Of a stretch of 49,751 bases of DNA, positions 25,754 through 35,041 are shown one piece after another (within the stretch, counting starts at the first letter, position 1; each line of letters starts with the position of its first letter). The stretch lies in contig DUBH01000019.1 in the NCBI GenBank assembly GCA_012960415.1, positions 52,959-102,709 of the forward strand, read 5' to 3'. The position numbers and the translations under genes were made by a program. Below the pieces are notes generated by a model, which worked only from the letters and a program-made list of their open reading frames with translations, was not told where the DNA came from and did not search any database. This DNA comes from Henriciella sp. (GTDB lineage Bacteria; Pseudomonadota; Alphaproteobacteria; Caulobacterales; Hyphomonadaceae).

Positions 25754-26527
25754 ATGACAGACGACACGCTCAAGATCGCCGGGCGCGAGTTCAAATCGCG
25801 GCTCATTATTGGCACAGGCAAGTACAAGTCCTACGCCCAGAACGCAGAAGCCGCTGAGGCGGCTGGCGCAGAAATGGTCACGGTCGCCCTGCGGCGTGTG
25901 AACCTGTCCAATAAGGATGAGGACCGGCTGCAGGACCACGTTTCACCGGACAAATATACCTATCTGCCGAACACGGCAGGCTGCTTTACGGCGGATGATG
26001 CGGTCCGCACACTGCGCCTGGCACGCGAAGCTGGCGGCTGGGATCTCGTAAAGCTTGAAGTCCTGTCGGACCAGAAGACGCTTTATCCTGACATGGAAGA
26101 AACGCTGAGCGCAGCGAAAGCGCTCATCGCTGATGGCTTCCAGGTCATGGTCTATTGCTCCGATGACCCGGTTTATGCCCGCAAACTCGAAGAGGCTGGC
26201 TGCTGCGCGATCATGCCGCTCGGCTCGCTGATCGGGTCGGGTCTTGGGATTCAGAACCCGCTCAATATCCGGTTGATCGTGGAGCAGGCGCGTGTGCCGG
26301 TCATTGTCGATGCAGGTGTGGGTACCGCGTCTGATGCAGCAATGGCGATGGAGCTTGGCTGCGACGGCGTTCTGATGAACACGGCCATCGCTGAGGCGAA
26401 GGATCCTGTCCGCATGGCGCGCGCTATGAAGCATGCGGTCATTGCGGGCCGCGAAGCCTATCTGGCCGGTCGGATGGGCCGTAAGCGCTATGCTGACCCA
26501 TCCTCTCCACTGGCTGGACTGATTTAG
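25754..26527 (+). CDS. thiG: Thiazole synthase ThiG
   Basis: 257 residues of TIM-barrel fold. ThiG combines 1-deoxyxylulose 5-phosphate, dehydroglycine and ThiS-thiocarboxylate into the thiazole of thiamine. Markers are [13 protein letters not shown] (about 15-28), [20 protein letters not shown] (about 75-95), [10 protein letters not shown] with the Schiff-base lysine (about 99), [16 protein letters not shown] (about 155-170) and [27 protein letters not shown] (about 185-211). The glycine-oxidase partner ThiO is encoded about 6 kb away in this window. Confidence 0.96.
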   Translation: MTDDTLKIAGREFKSRLIIGTGKYKSYAQNAEAAEAAGAEMVTVALRRVNLSNKDEDRLQDHVSPDKYTYLPNTAGCFTADDAVRTLRLAREAGGWDLVKLEVLSDQKTLYPDMEETLSAAKALIADGFQVMVYCSDDPVYARKLEEAGCCAIMPLGSLIGSGLGIQNPLNIRLIVEQARVPVIVDAGVGTASDAAMAMELGCDGVLMNTAIAEAKDPVRMARAMKHAVIAGREAYLAGRMGRKRYADPSSPLAGLI

Positions 26528-26528
26528 C

Positions 26529-27278
26529 CTAGCTTGCCTGCTCGACGGCGGCGTCCAGCATCTGGGTCACAGCTGCCTGGTTCGCACCCGAAACAAGCTG
26601 GTCGCCAACGAGGAAGGCTGGAGTGCCGTCAATGCCAACGCGTCGGGCGAGCATCTTGTTGTCTGCAACGACCTTCTGCAGGCGGACAGACCCCATGTCA
26701 GCGCGCATACGTGCGACGTCGACGCCTGCACGCTCTGCGGCCGCATCAATCTCGTCCGGCGTGAAGCCGCTCGAATTGTCGAGATTCATCAACTCGCGGT
26801 GCATTTCAGCGTAGCGGCCCTGTTCGCCCGCCGCGAGCGCTGCAAGCGCTGCCTTTTCGCTCTCTGGAGACAGAATTGGGAATTCCTTGAAGATGACGCG
26901 GACCTTCCCGTCATAGGCATCAGGGATGTCCATCGTCCATTCCATCGAACGCTTACAGAAGCCGCAGCGATAATCGAAGAACTCCACCATGGTCACCGGC
27001 GCATCATCAGGGCCGATGGAATAATCAGCGTCGCTTTCATAGAGATCTGCTGACGCTGACGCGATCGCCTGACGGGAAACCTCAGCTTCCTGTGCATCAG
27101 CGCGCTGCTGCAGCTTGATAATCGCCTGTTCGATGATTTCCGGGTTTTCCAGAATATAGTCGCGCACAATCTCTTCGATCTCTTCGCGGTTTTGCGGTGT
27201 GCCACTGTCCTGCTGCGCGCAGGCCGGGGTGAAGGCAAGGAAGGAGAATGCGGCCAGCTGGGCCAGTTTGAAGGTCAT
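26529..27278 (-). CDS. Exported DsbA/ScsC-like thiol-disulfide oxidoreductase
   Basis: 249 residues. A signal peptide ends near residue 22 (FTPACAQQ). A charged helical segment follows (about 30-65, EEIEEIVRDYILENPEIIEQ), like the N-terminal oligomerisation helix of ScsC/BdbD-type proteins. The thioredoxin fold starts near 88. The active site is Cys105-Gly-Phe-Cys108 (FDYRCGFCKRS), and the cis-proline loop is GIDGTPAFLVG near residue 218. It oxidises or isomerises disulfides in the periplasm. No DsbB is adjacent. It faces thiG tail to tail (one base between stops). Confidence 0.93.
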   Translation of the reverse strand: MTFKLAQLAAFSFLAFTPACAQQDSGTPQNREEIEEIVRDYILENPEIIEQAIIKLQQRADAQEAEVSRQAIASASADLYESDADYSIGPDDAPVTMVEFFDYRCGFCKRSMEWTMDIPDAYDGKVRVIFKEFPILSPESEKAALAALAAGEQGRYAEMHRELMNLDNSSGFTPDEIDAAAERAGVDVARMRADMGSVRLQKVVADNKMLARRVGIDGTPAFLVGDQLVSGANQAAVTQMLDAAVEQAS

Positions 27279-27385
27279 GTCTCGTCCTGTATCGAATTTG
27301 TTCGGTGGATGTCGTTACCCGCGATTCATTGAGTTTGTCTCAACACAGCCGCAGACCGGCGACTGACGATCGCGTGATCGGCGTC

Positions 27386-28747
27386 CTAGCCGCGGCGACG
27401 CCAGTAATCCTGGTTCTCGGGTAGGGCAGGGTCTGTGACGTTCCGGATATCGTTTGCCCGGCGGGCCTGCGACGTGCCTTCTTCAAGGTCTTCGATGGCG
27501 CGGCGTGCAAAGATATGGGCGCGGGGATAGTCGCCAATATGATAGGCAGATTCAGCGGTCGCGAGCTCTGCTTCGGCGCGCCGTCCCTGCTTTTCCAGCG
27601 CAGACGCGAGCTGGTTCCAGGCGAAGGAATTGTCCGGCTCCTTGATCAACGCATCGCGCAAGGCTTCTTCGCCTGCCTCCAGATCGCCTTCCTCAGCGCG
27701 GGCAATCAGCGAGCGACCGTAATTGATGAGCAGGAGCGGGTGGCCGGGCAGATATTCCAGTGATTTCGCGTGCGGTTCGACCGACTCAGCGGCGCGGCCC
27801 ATCTCGAACAGGGCCTGACCTTTCAGCTCCCAATAATAGGGATTCTCTGGGAACTCTTCGAGCAAAGAGTCGATTTCGGTCAGCGCTGCGGACATGTCCG
27901 ATGACTGCATGGACGCGATTGCCCGGGCGTACCTCGCAGGCTCGCTGTCATCGCCGCGCGGATATTTCTGATAGACCCGTGCGAGCGGCTCAAGAAAGCC
28001 GATCAACTTGGCCTGCATCAGTTCAAATTCGCGGACGGTTTGTGGGTCCGGTTCGACATCCATCAGGCCTGTATCTTCTGCCAGGGCACGCGTCGTCCTG
28101 ATCCGGTCGGAGGCGAGCGGGTGAGAGCGGAAATACGGATAGCGACGCGATTCCGAGAGGACTTCCTGAACGCGGTACTTGTTGAAGAAGTCGACGATGC
28201 CACGCGGTGACTGGCCGAGTTGGGCCAGATACGAAACGGCTGCTGCGTCTGCCGTGGCTTCTTCGGCGCGGGTGTGGACGAAGAAGTTCAGCGCTGCAAA
28301 CTGCTGTGAGCTTGCGATCAGCGCAGCGCCCGCGTCCCCCGCGCCAGCGGCCATGGCGAGGACACCAAGGCCGATCGAGATGAGAGCCGGGCGGCTGGCC
28401 ACATTTGCGGCGCGGGACCGCGAGATGCTGTGGCCGCAGGCAATATGGCAGGTCTCGTGGGCGATCACACCCTTGATTTGCCCGGGCGCGTCGGCGGCAA
28501 TCAGCAGTCCGGTATGAAGGTGAATGCGCTGGCCATTCGCGACGAAGGCGTTCAGCTCCGGGTCGTTGATGATGTAAAGGCCGACATCGTCGGGGTCGAG
28601 ACCGGCCACTTCCAGGATCGGATCGGTCCAGTTGCGCAGCGTCGTTTCGATTTCGGCATCGCGGATCAGGCTCTGCGCAGAGGCCGTCATTACGGCAGCT
28701 GCGGTGAGCGCTGCGGCAAGCGCGCCCTTTAGAAAACGTGTCGGCAT
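27386..28747 (-). CDS. Exported M48 metalloprotease with C-terminal TPR domain (BepA-like)
   Basis: 453 residues. A signal peptide (about 1-24, MTASAQ) is followed by an M48 protease domain with zinc motif His97-Glu98-X-X-His101 (AHETCHIACGH). A further Glu ligand is likely in TRAEEATADAAAVSYL (about 155-170). The C-terminal half (about 290-440) is made of tetratricopeptide helices (NPYYWELKGQALFEMGRAAESV, NSFAWNQLASALEKQGRRAEA). This is the layout of BepA/YfgC, which degrades or matures outer-membrane proteins such as LptD. I chose the ATG at 28745-28747, where the signal peptide begins. It is upstream of the DsbA-like gene, so both may serve envelope protein quality. Confidence 0.92.
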   Translation of the reverse strand: MPTRFLKGALAAALTAAAVMTASAQSLIRDAEIETTLRNWTDPILEVAGLDPDDVGLYIINDPELNAFVANGQRIHLHTGLLIAADAPGQIKGVIAHETCHIACGHSISRSRAANVASRPALISIGLGVLAMAAGAGDAGAALIASSQQFAALNFFVHTRAEEATADAAAVSYLAQLGQSPRGIVDFFNKYRVQEVLSESRRYPYFRSHPLASDRIRTTRALAEDTGLMDVEPDPQTVREFELMQAKLIGFLEPLARVYQKYPRGDDSEPARYARAIASMQSSDMSAALTEIDSLLEEFPENPYYWELKGQALFEMGRAAESVEPHAKSLEYLPGHPLLLINYGRSLIARAEEGDLEAGEEALRDALIKEPDNSFAWNQLASALEKQGRRAEAELATAESAYHIGDYPRAHIFARRAIEDLEEGTSQARRANDIRNVTDPALPENQDYWRRRG

Positions 28748-28829
28748 GGAACCTCGCCTCTTATTCAGGGGAAAGCCTATGTGATGATTGCGGCTTTGGC
28801 GAGGCCAGCAGCAGCAGCTTACTGAAATG

Positions 28830-29849
28830 TCAGACAGATACGGTCTGCGGGGCAGCGAAGACGAATTCAGGCGCGAGAGAGACCGCCAGCTTGTCGCCAG
28901 CTTTTGGCGTGAACGGGCCAAGCGCAAGCGCGTGTATGGTCTCTGCGTCAGTGAGCTTGAGCTCAATTTCGATCAGCGAAGACGTGCGCTGAGCGGCCAC
29001 GACCTCAAGCATCGCATCACCCGCCGGATCGAGCCGGACCGCTTCCGGGCGCAGGCAGTATGTCTCGGCTGGGGGCACCTTTGCCTGCCAGTTCTCCGGC
29101 AGCGCGCCGCGTCGAACCGAACGCAGCGGGCCGAGTGCGCGCGCGACGCTCATGCTCACCGGTTTGAGGTAGAGCGCTTCTGGGGTGTCTTCCTGCAGGA
29201 TGACACCGTCGGACATGACCGCAACGCGGTCTGCCGCGCGCATCGCCTCTGACGCGTCATGGGTCACTAGAAGGGCAGGGATGCCGGCTTCGGCAACCGC
29301 GGCGAGGGCTGTGCGACGAACTTCTGACTTCAGCGTCACGTCGAGGCCTGAGAATGGTTCGTCCATGAGGATCGCTACCGGTTGGGCAGCCAGCGCACGC
29401 GCGATCGAGACGCGCTGCTGTTCGCCGCCAGACAGCTCGTGCGGGTAAGCCTTAGCGCGATGGGACAGGCCGAGGCGATCAAGCCAGTGACGGGCAGATT
29501 CGCGCCGTTCGTTCTTGCTCTGCCGCGTCAGGCCAAACCCCACATTGTCGATGGCATTGAGGTGCGGAAACAGCGCGAAGTCCTGAAAGATCAGACCAAT
29601 CTGCCGCTCTTCTGCGGGGACATGCTTGGACAGGCTGGAGACAGGCACATTGCCATGCAGAATCTCCCCTGCATCGACCGGCTCAAGACCAGCAAACAGG
29701 CGCAGCAGGGTCGATTTGCCCGCCCCGGACTGGCCGAGCAGCGCCGTAATCTTTCCAGGCTCAAGCGTCAGCGAAGCGTCTTGCACAACGGCACGGCCAT
29801 CATAGCGGCGGGTGACGCCGCGCGCGTGAATTGGTTGAAGAATGCTCAT
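28830..29849 (-). CDS. fbpC: Ferric-iron ABC transporter ATP-binding protein
   Basis: 339 residues. The ATPase domain covers about 1-235: Walker A GQSGAGKST (about 39-47), Q-loop IFQDF, signature LSGGEQQRVSIARAL (about 138-152), Walker B ILMDEPFSGLD, and the His switch LLVTHDASEA. A TOBE-like C-terminal domain follows (about 240-335). It forms the motor of the importer with the overlapping permease gene (ATGA-type, four bases). Its assignment to iron comes from the neighbours. Confidence 0.9.
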   Translation of the reverse strand: MSILQPIHARGVTRRYDGRAVVQDASLTLEPGKITALLGQSGAGKSTLLRLFAGLEPVDAGEILHGNVPVSSLSKHVPAEERQIGLIFQDFALFPHLNAIDNVGFGLTRQSKNERRESARHWLDRLGLSHRAKAYPHELSGGEQQRVSIARALAAQPVAILMDEPFSGLDVTLKSEVRRTALAAVAEAGIPALLVTHDASEAMRAADRVAVMSDGVILQEDTPEALYLKPVSMSVARALGPLRSVRRGALPENWQAKVPPAETYCLRPEAVRLDPAGDAMLEVVAAQRTSSLIEIELKLTDAETIHALALGPFTPKAGDKLAVSLAPEFVFAAPQTVSV

Positions 29850-31468
29850 CCAGCCGCCCTTGATTGACCGGCACGTGTTAGCTGCAATGAGAGGAGAACA
29901 ACAGGGCCAAGTCCTGCTGCTGTGATGAGAAGCGATGGAAGTGTCGCAGCCGCGAGACGCTCATCCGAAGCATAGGCGAAAGCCTGCACGGCCAGCGTAT
30001 CCCAGTTGAAGGGACGCAGCATGAGCGTGGCGGGCAGCTCCTTCAGCATCTCGACGAACAGGATGATCGCGGCCGCAGACGCCCCTGACATGGCGACAGG
30101 CAGCTCGACCCGCACAAGTCGCTGAAACCGGCTTGCGCCGAGACTGCGGGCGGCATTGCCGAGGCTGGCTGGTGCGCGAGAGAATGCGGCATTCAACGGC
30201 TCTGCGCCGGCGGCGGTAAAGCGGCTGGCATAGATCCAGACGAGGAAGATGAGCGCAGCCGGTCCGGCAACCGAAAAGCCCGTCCATGACAGGATGAAGA
30301 GCGCACCGAGCGCCAGCACGATGCCGGGCGCGGCATAGCCTGCACCCGCTGCAAATCGGCCGATGAACTGGCTGAAGCGGTTCTGACGCGCGCCGATCGT
30401 GATGGTGAGCGCCAGCACGAATGCGGCGGCCGATCCCGCGAGGGCGAGTGTCAGGGAATTGAAGAAGGGCCGGAGGATTTGCCCTTGCCCGAGCCCTGTC
30501 TCGGCGCTGACCCAGATGAGGCGGGTGACGGGTATAACGAAGCTGAGCAGGAGGACGAGAGAACAGCCAATCGCGACGGCCCAGCCGGAGAGGGCGCCGA
30601 GTTTCTGGCGACGCGGCGTGCGCCAGCGTGTTGCCGTTTGCTGAATCCCGCCGCGTCCGCGCGCGATCCGCTCAATGAACTGGAGACCGAATGCGATAAG
30701 GATCAGCAGCACGGCCAATCGCGCCGCAACCGCAGGTTCACTGAAGCTGTGCCAGGCGCGGAAGATGCCAACGCTGAGCGTCTGGACGCCCAGATAGCTT
30801 GCCGCACCATAATCGGCGGCCGTTTCCATCAGGGCGAGGGCAAGCCCTGCAAAGATCGCCGGGCGAGCTGCAGGCAGCGCAACTTGAAGGAATAGCCTGC
30901 GCGGCGATGCGCCTAGGCTGCGCGCAGCCTCCATCGTGCAGAGCGACAGATTGGAGAAGGCCGCCCGCGCCGTCAGATAGGCATAGGGAAACAGCGCGCT
31001 TGCCATCACAAAGGAAAGACCGGGCACCGAATAGACGTTCGGGAACCAGTAATCGCGTGCCGAGAGCCCGGTGATATCGCGCAGCAGCGACTGGATCGGC
31101 CCGGCGACATCTGCTGCATCCGCCCAGGCATAGGCGAGCACATAGCCCGGCGCCGCTAGCGGCAGGATGAGCGCCCACTCAAAGAAGCCGCGCCCGGGGA
31201 ACTCATTCAGGCTGACAAACCACGCCGTCGGAACCGCAAAGAGAAGGATCAGCGCCGCCGTGAGCACGATCACCGCCAGCGTCGTCATCGTGTAGCCGAG
31301 CAACTGCGTCGATACGATGTGCATCCACGCATCCCCGCCGCCGCCAATGACGCCGGTAAATAGCGCAAACGCGACCGGCGCGCCAATCAGGCAGGCCGCA
31401 GCCAGCGTGATCAGCGCGACCGGATTGAGGCGCGGAAGTTGAAATGAGGATGCCCGGATGGCCTGCAT
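29846..31468 (-). CDS. fbpB: Ferric-iron ABC transporter permease (fused two-domain)
   Basis: 540 residues with about twelve hydrophobic helices in two halves, each with a permease EAA loop: MEAARSLGASPRRLFLQVALP (about 181-201) and NAARSLGASRFQRLVRVELP (about 440-460). Such fused permeases are typical of the FbpB/ThiP group that takes up ferric iron or thiamine. The adjacent binding protein favours iron. The ATPase gene overlaps its end by four bases, and the binding-protein gene ends nine bases before its start, giving the order binding protein-permease-ATPase. Confidence 0.92.
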   Translation of the reverse strand: MQAIRASSFQLPRLNPVALITLAAACLIGAPVAFALFTGVIGGGGDAWMHIVSTQLLGYTMTTLAVIVLTAALILLFAVPTAWFVSLNEFPGRGFFEWALILPLAAPGYVLAYAWADAADVAGPIQSLLRDITGLSARDYWFPNVYSVPGLSFVMASALFPYAYLTARAAFSNLSLCTMEAARSLGASPRRLFLQVALPAARPAIFAGLALALMETAADYGAASYLGVQTLSVGIFRAWHSFSEPAVAARLAVLLILIAFGLQFIERIARGRGGIQQTATRWRTPRRQKLGALSGWAVAIGCSLVLLLSFVIPVTRLIWVSAETGLGQGQILRPFFNSLTLALAGSAAAFVLALTITIGARQNRFSQFIGRFAAGAGYAAPGIVLALGALFILSWTGFSVAGPAALIFLVWIYASRFTAAGAEPLNAAFSRAPASLGNAARSLGASRFQRLVRVELPVAMSGASAAAIILFVEMLKELPATLMLRPFNWDTLAVQAFAYASDERLAAATLPSLLITAAGLGPVVLLSLQLTRAGQSRAAG

Positions 31469-31477
31469 ATCGAAGCG

Positions 31478-32593
31478 CTAGTTCCAGCCAGCCTCGTCAT
31501 AGATGCGTTGAGCTTCAGACTGGCGCTCGCCGAACGTGTCCAGCGGGGTGTCGCTGTCCTCAAACTCCGGAATGGCGTCCAGACCTTCCGGCCAGGTCAC
31601 ATCTTCGATCACAGGGATTTCCTTGGTCTCGTCGACGAGACGGTGCTGGCCATCTGAGGTCAGCAGGTAGTCGACGAACTGGATCGCCTCATCTGTGTTC
31701 TGCGCATTTGCTGCCATGGCGACGCCGGTGATGTTCACGTGAATGCCCTCGCCGTCACCAAAGCTCGGAAAGGCGAGCTGCGTCGCAGCAGCCGCTTCGC
31801 GGGTCGCATCGGAACCGCTCTGCGTCATGCGAACCCAGTAATAATGGTTCGTGATCGCAATGGAGCAGAGTCCGGCAGCCACCGCTTCAACCTGGTCGGT
31901 ATCGCCGCCCTGCGGCGTACGCGCCATATTGGCGACAACGGCATTCGCCCAGGTCTGAGCTTCTTCAGCGCCCCACTTTTCAACCATCTCCGCAATCAGC
32001 GACAGATTGTAGATGTTAGTGGAAGAACGAACGCAGATTTCACCTTCAAGCGATGGATCTGCGAGATCCTGCCATTCGTCCACCTGGTCCGGGCTGATAC
32101 GCTCTGGGTCATAGGCGACGCCGCGAATGCGGCGCGCAAGGCCAACCCACTGGCGGTCCGGTTCAATAAGGCGCTCGGGTATAAGCGTTTCAAACTCACC
32201 TTCCGGCAGGGGCTGGGTGAGGCCTGCATCCTTGAAGCGCCAGAGGGCGCCAGCATCAGATGCGATAATAAGGTCAGCCGGGCTGTTCTCGCCTTCGGCA
32301 CGCATGGTTTCCAGAAGCTGGTTCGCACCCGCCTCGCGAAAGCGCACACGAATGCCGGTCTGCTCTTCAAATGCCTCATACATCAGCTTGTCGGAGTCAT
32401 AGTGACGGGCGGAGTAGATGTTCAGCGTGCCATTGCTGCCAACTTCGACAGGCGCGGCCGTTGCACTGCTATCCTCGGCGCTTTCCGACACTACATCCTG
32501 ACTGGTTGAGGCAGGCGCTGCGCCGCCGTCCGAGCACGCGGCGAGCAGGGCCGTGAAGCTGACGCTCGCAATTGTTTTCATCGTCGTTTTCAT
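31478..32593 (-). CDS. fbpA: Ferric-iron substrate-binding lipoprotein (FutA/FbpA-like)
   Basis: 371 residues from the ATG at 32591-32593; ATG at 32581 is also possible. The signal peptide ends in a lipobox (ALLAAC, Cys20), so it is probably a lipoprotein in the inner membrane facing the periplasm. The mature part has NGTLNIYSARHYDSDKLMYE, with the His-Tyr pair seen in FutA-type iron binders. Further on is ITNHYYWVRM (about 225), with the double-tyrosine iron ligand motif. This supports Fe3+ rather than thiamine. A Thr/Ser/Ala-rich linker (21-50) follows the lipobox. A Fur-like site lies upstream. Confidence 0.9.
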   Translation of the reverse strand: MKTTMKTIASVSFTALLAACSDGGAAPASTSQDVVSESAEDSSATAAPVEVGSNGTLNIYSARHYDSDKLMYEAFEEQTGIRVRFREAGANQLLETMRAEGENSPADLIIASDAGALWRFKDAGLTQPLPEGEFETLIPERLIEPDRQWVGLARRIRGVAYDPERISPDQVDEWQDLADPSLEGEICVRSSTNIYNLSLIAEMVEKWGAEEAQTWANAVVANMARTPQGGDTDQVEAVAAGLCSIAITNHYYWVRMTQSGSDATREAAAATQLAFPSFGDGEGIHVNITGVAMAANAQNTDEAIQFVDYLLTSDGQHRLVDETKEIPVIEDVTWPEGLDAIPEFEDSDTPLDTFGERQSEAQRIYDEAGWN

Positions 32594-32611
32594 GGACTTG
32601 GCTAAAACACA

Positions 32612-32630
32612 AATGAGAAGCAATCGCAAC
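32612..32630 (-). promoter_or_regulatory. Candidate Fur box upstream of the iron transporter operon
   Basis: On the plus strand, AATGAGAAGCAATCGCAAC matches the 19-base Fur palindrome (AATGAGAATCATTCTCATT) at 14 positions by my count, with the left half AATGAGAA exact. It ends 19 bases upstream of the ATG of the binding-protein gene, within the 135-base gap shared with thiO. The match is seen; binding by Fur is inferred from the iron genes beside it. Confidence 0.42.
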
Positions 32631-32728
32631 TAGCGGCCGTCAGCCTGACGATGATCAAGTCAATCTGTCGCGCTTCTTGTGAGGCAAGCTGGTTGAGCGC
32701 AGCGGCTGGCTTTGCCTAAAAGCGAGAC

Positions 32729-33811
32729 ATGACCGCAGAGCGCGCCTCACCTCAGACAATTGCCATCGCTGGCGCGGGCCTCATTGGCCTTAGCTGCGCG
32801 TTTGAGCTGACCGAGCGCGGGCATGACGTCACGCTGTTCGATCCCAACCCGGCAGAAACGTCGACGGGCTGGGCAGCAGCTGGAATGATCGCGCCGGCCT
32901 ATGAGCTCATGCTGCAGGCTGGGCCAGTGGACACTGCTTTTGCCGCCTTTTGTTTCGAGAGTGCCAAGCTCTGGTCAGGCTTTGCCCAATCGATCAAGCG
33001 GCACACGGGTATCCCCGTCGCGCTCTCAAACGCTCCAACACTGGCGCTGGCCAGACATGCCGACGAGCAGACGCACCTCCATGCTCTCGCTGACGTTCTG
33101 GATGAGCTTGGGCATCGCTCCCGCCGCATTTCAGCAACGACACTTCAGAACCAGTATGGTCTCTCACCCGCGGTCGAGAGCGGCCTGCAGCTGCCAGACG
33201 ACACCCACGTCGACAATCGCCGCGTGATCAGCGCGCTGCGGTGGTTTTTCGTCGGGCAGGGCAAAGTTGTGTCTGCAGCGGTCGAGACGCGAAGCAAGAT
33301 GGAAGAACTGGCAGGCCAGCGCTTTGACGCCGTCATCTGGGCGCGGGGCACCGCAGAGACGGGATCCGAAGCGCAAGTCAAAGGCCAAGCTATCTCGCTC
33401 AGCCCCGTTCAGGGGCAGCCATCCACCGTCCTGCGCTTTGGTGCTCGGTACATTGTGCCCAAAGCCGACCGCACGATTATCGGGGCGACGAGTGAACCAG
33501 ATTTCGCAAACAAGGGTGTCGACCCGGCGGTCGCCGATATGCTTCACGAAGAAGCGGCGCGCGTGCTTCCACAATTGGCGCAAGCGAACAGGCTTGAACA
33601 CTGGGCCGGTTTCCGCCCGCTGGGAACGGCAGAACGCCCGCTCATTGGCCGCAAAGCTGCTGGCGAGTTTATCGCGACCGCGCACTACAGGAATGGCGTA
33701 CTACTTGCGCCTGCGACCGCGAAGCTGATTGCCGATCAGGTCGAAGGCCTTACTTACGAAAGCGCTTATGACGCGTTCGCGCCGGCGCCCGGAAGCGGCG
33801 CGACGGCGTGA
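32729..33811 (+). CDS. thiO: FAD-dependent glycine oxidase, ThiO-like
   Basis: 360 residues of the D-amino-acid oxidase family. It begins with the FAD-binding TIAIAGAGLIGLSCAFELTERGHDVTLFD (GxGxxG, about 10-40), followed by STGWAAAGMIAPAYE (about 50-65). The C-terminal GFRPLGTAERPLIGR and HYRNGVLLAPATAKLIAD (about 285-340) are typical of ThiO. The enzyme makes iminoacetate (dehydroglycine) from glycine for ThiG. thiS and thiG are within 8 kb, supporting ThiO over other oxidases, but it is not in the same operon. Divergent from the iron transporter. Confidence 0.83.
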   Translation: MTAERASPQTIAIAGAGLIGLSCAFELTERGHDVTLFDPNPAETSTGWAAAGMIAPAYELMLQAGPVDTAFAAFCFESAKLWSGFAQSIKRHTGIPVALSNAPTLALARHADEQTHLHALADVLDELGHRSRRISATTLQNQYGLSPAVESGLQLPDDTHVDNRRVISALRWFFVGQGKVVSAAVETRSKMEELAGQRFDAVIWARGTAETGSEAQVKGQAISLSPVQGQPSTVLRFGARYIVPKADRTIIGATSEPDFANKGVDPAVADMLHEEAARVLPQLAQANRLEHWAGFRPLGTAERPLIGRKAAGEFIATAHYRNGVLLAPATAKLIADQVEGLTYESAYDAFAPAPGSGATA

Positions 33812-33868
33812 CACTGGTTCAAACGACCGCGCCATGTTTAGACAGGCGGTTCGAGGAGGAAGAGAGAT

Positions 33869-35041
33869 ATGCATTCGATCGGTGAAATGACTGAAGACCA
33901 GCTTGCCATCCGGGATGCGGTCGAGAAGACCTGCAGCCAGTTCGGCGAGGATTACTGGGCCAAGACAGACGAAACTGGCGACTGGCCGGAAGAGTTCTGT
34001 AACGCCATGGCAAAGGGCGGCTGGCTCGGCGTTGCTTTCCCGGAAGAATATGGCGGTGCAGGCCTCGGTCTCACCGAAGCAGCGCTTGTGATGCAGACCG
34101 TCACGCGCTCTGGTGCCGGCTATTCAGGCGCCTCGGCCATCCACCTCAATATCTTTGGCCCAAAGCCTCTCGAGAAATTCGGCACGCCGGAGCAGAAGCA
34201 GGAAAACCTGCCGCGTATCATCTCCGGCGAGGAGAAGATGTGTTTTGCGGTGACGGAGCCAAACTCCGGCCTCGACACATCCAGCCTCGAAACCAGGGCT
34301 GAGCGGACGAATACCGGCTACACCATCAATGGCCGCAAGATCTGGACGACGGGCGCGCAGCGCGCTGACAAGATTCTGATCATTGCGCGCACCACGCCAA
34401 AGGATCAGGCCTCGAAGCCTTATCTCGGCCTCTCACTCTTTTACACCGACTTTGACCGCGGCAAGATCGACGCCAAGCCGATCCCAAAAATGGGTCGCAA
34501 GGCGGTAGAGTGTAATATGCTCTATCTCGATGGCCTCGAAGTGCCGAAAGAGCACCTGATTGGCGAAGAGGGCCAAGGCTTCAAATACCTGCTTCAGGGC
34601 CTCAACCCGGAGCGCGTTCTCTTTGCGGTAGAATCAGTCGGTCTCGGCTTCGCAGCGCTTGAGCGCGCCACCACCTATGCCAAGGAGCGTGTCGTCTTCG
34701 GCCGTCCGATCGGCCAGAACCAGGGCATCCAGCACCCGCTCGCCCAGCGCTGGGCAGAGCTGAAAGCCGCAGAGCTTCTGGCTTACAAGGCAGCCGGTCT
34801 CTACGATCAGGGCGTCGATTGCGGCGCGGAGGCGAATGCCGCCAAGCTGCTCGGCACCGAAGCTGGCTTCAAGGCGTGCGAAACCGCTGTCCTCACCCAT
34901 GGTGGCATGGGCTATGCCAAGGAGTATCACGTTGAGCGCTATATGCGCGAAGCCATGCTTGCCCGTATCGCGCCGGTCAGCCGTGAGATGATCCTCAACT
35001 TCATCGCCGAACGCGTGCTCGGCCTGCCGAAGAGCTACTGA
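33869..35041 (+). CDS. Acyl-CoA dehydrogenase
   Basis: 390 residues. Three acyl-CoA dehydrogenase domains: helical N (about 5-118), beta middle (122-220, with CFAVTEPNSGLDTS and GRKIWTTGAQRAD), and helical C (about 230-385). It has HGGMGYAKEYHVERYMREA (about 345-365), where the Glu in KEYHVER is at the catalytic-base position. It oxidises an acyl-CoA to the enoyl-CoA with FAD. The substrate is not readable. The start follows GAGGAGGAAGAG. Its stop abuts the stop of the convergent thioesterase with no bases between (TGATCA). Confidence 0.92.
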   Translation: MHSIGEMTEDQLAIRDAVEKTCSQFGEDYWAKTDETGDWPEEFCNAMAKGGWLGVAFPEEYGGAGLGLTEAALVMQTVTRSGAGYSGASAIHLNIFGPKPLEKFGTPEQKQENLPRIISGEEKMCFAVTEPNSGLDTSSLETRAERTNTGYTINGRKIWTTGAQRADKILIIARTTPKDQASKPYLGLSLFYTDFDRGKIDAKPIPKMGRKAVECNMLYLDGLEVPKEHLIGEEGQGFKYLLQGLNPERVLFAVESVGLGFAALERATTYAKERVVFGRPIGQNQGIQHPLAQRWAELKAAELLAYKAAGLYDQGVDCGAEANAAKLLGTEAGFKACETAVLTHGGMGYAKEYHVERYMREAMLARIAPVSREMILNFIAERVLGLPKSY

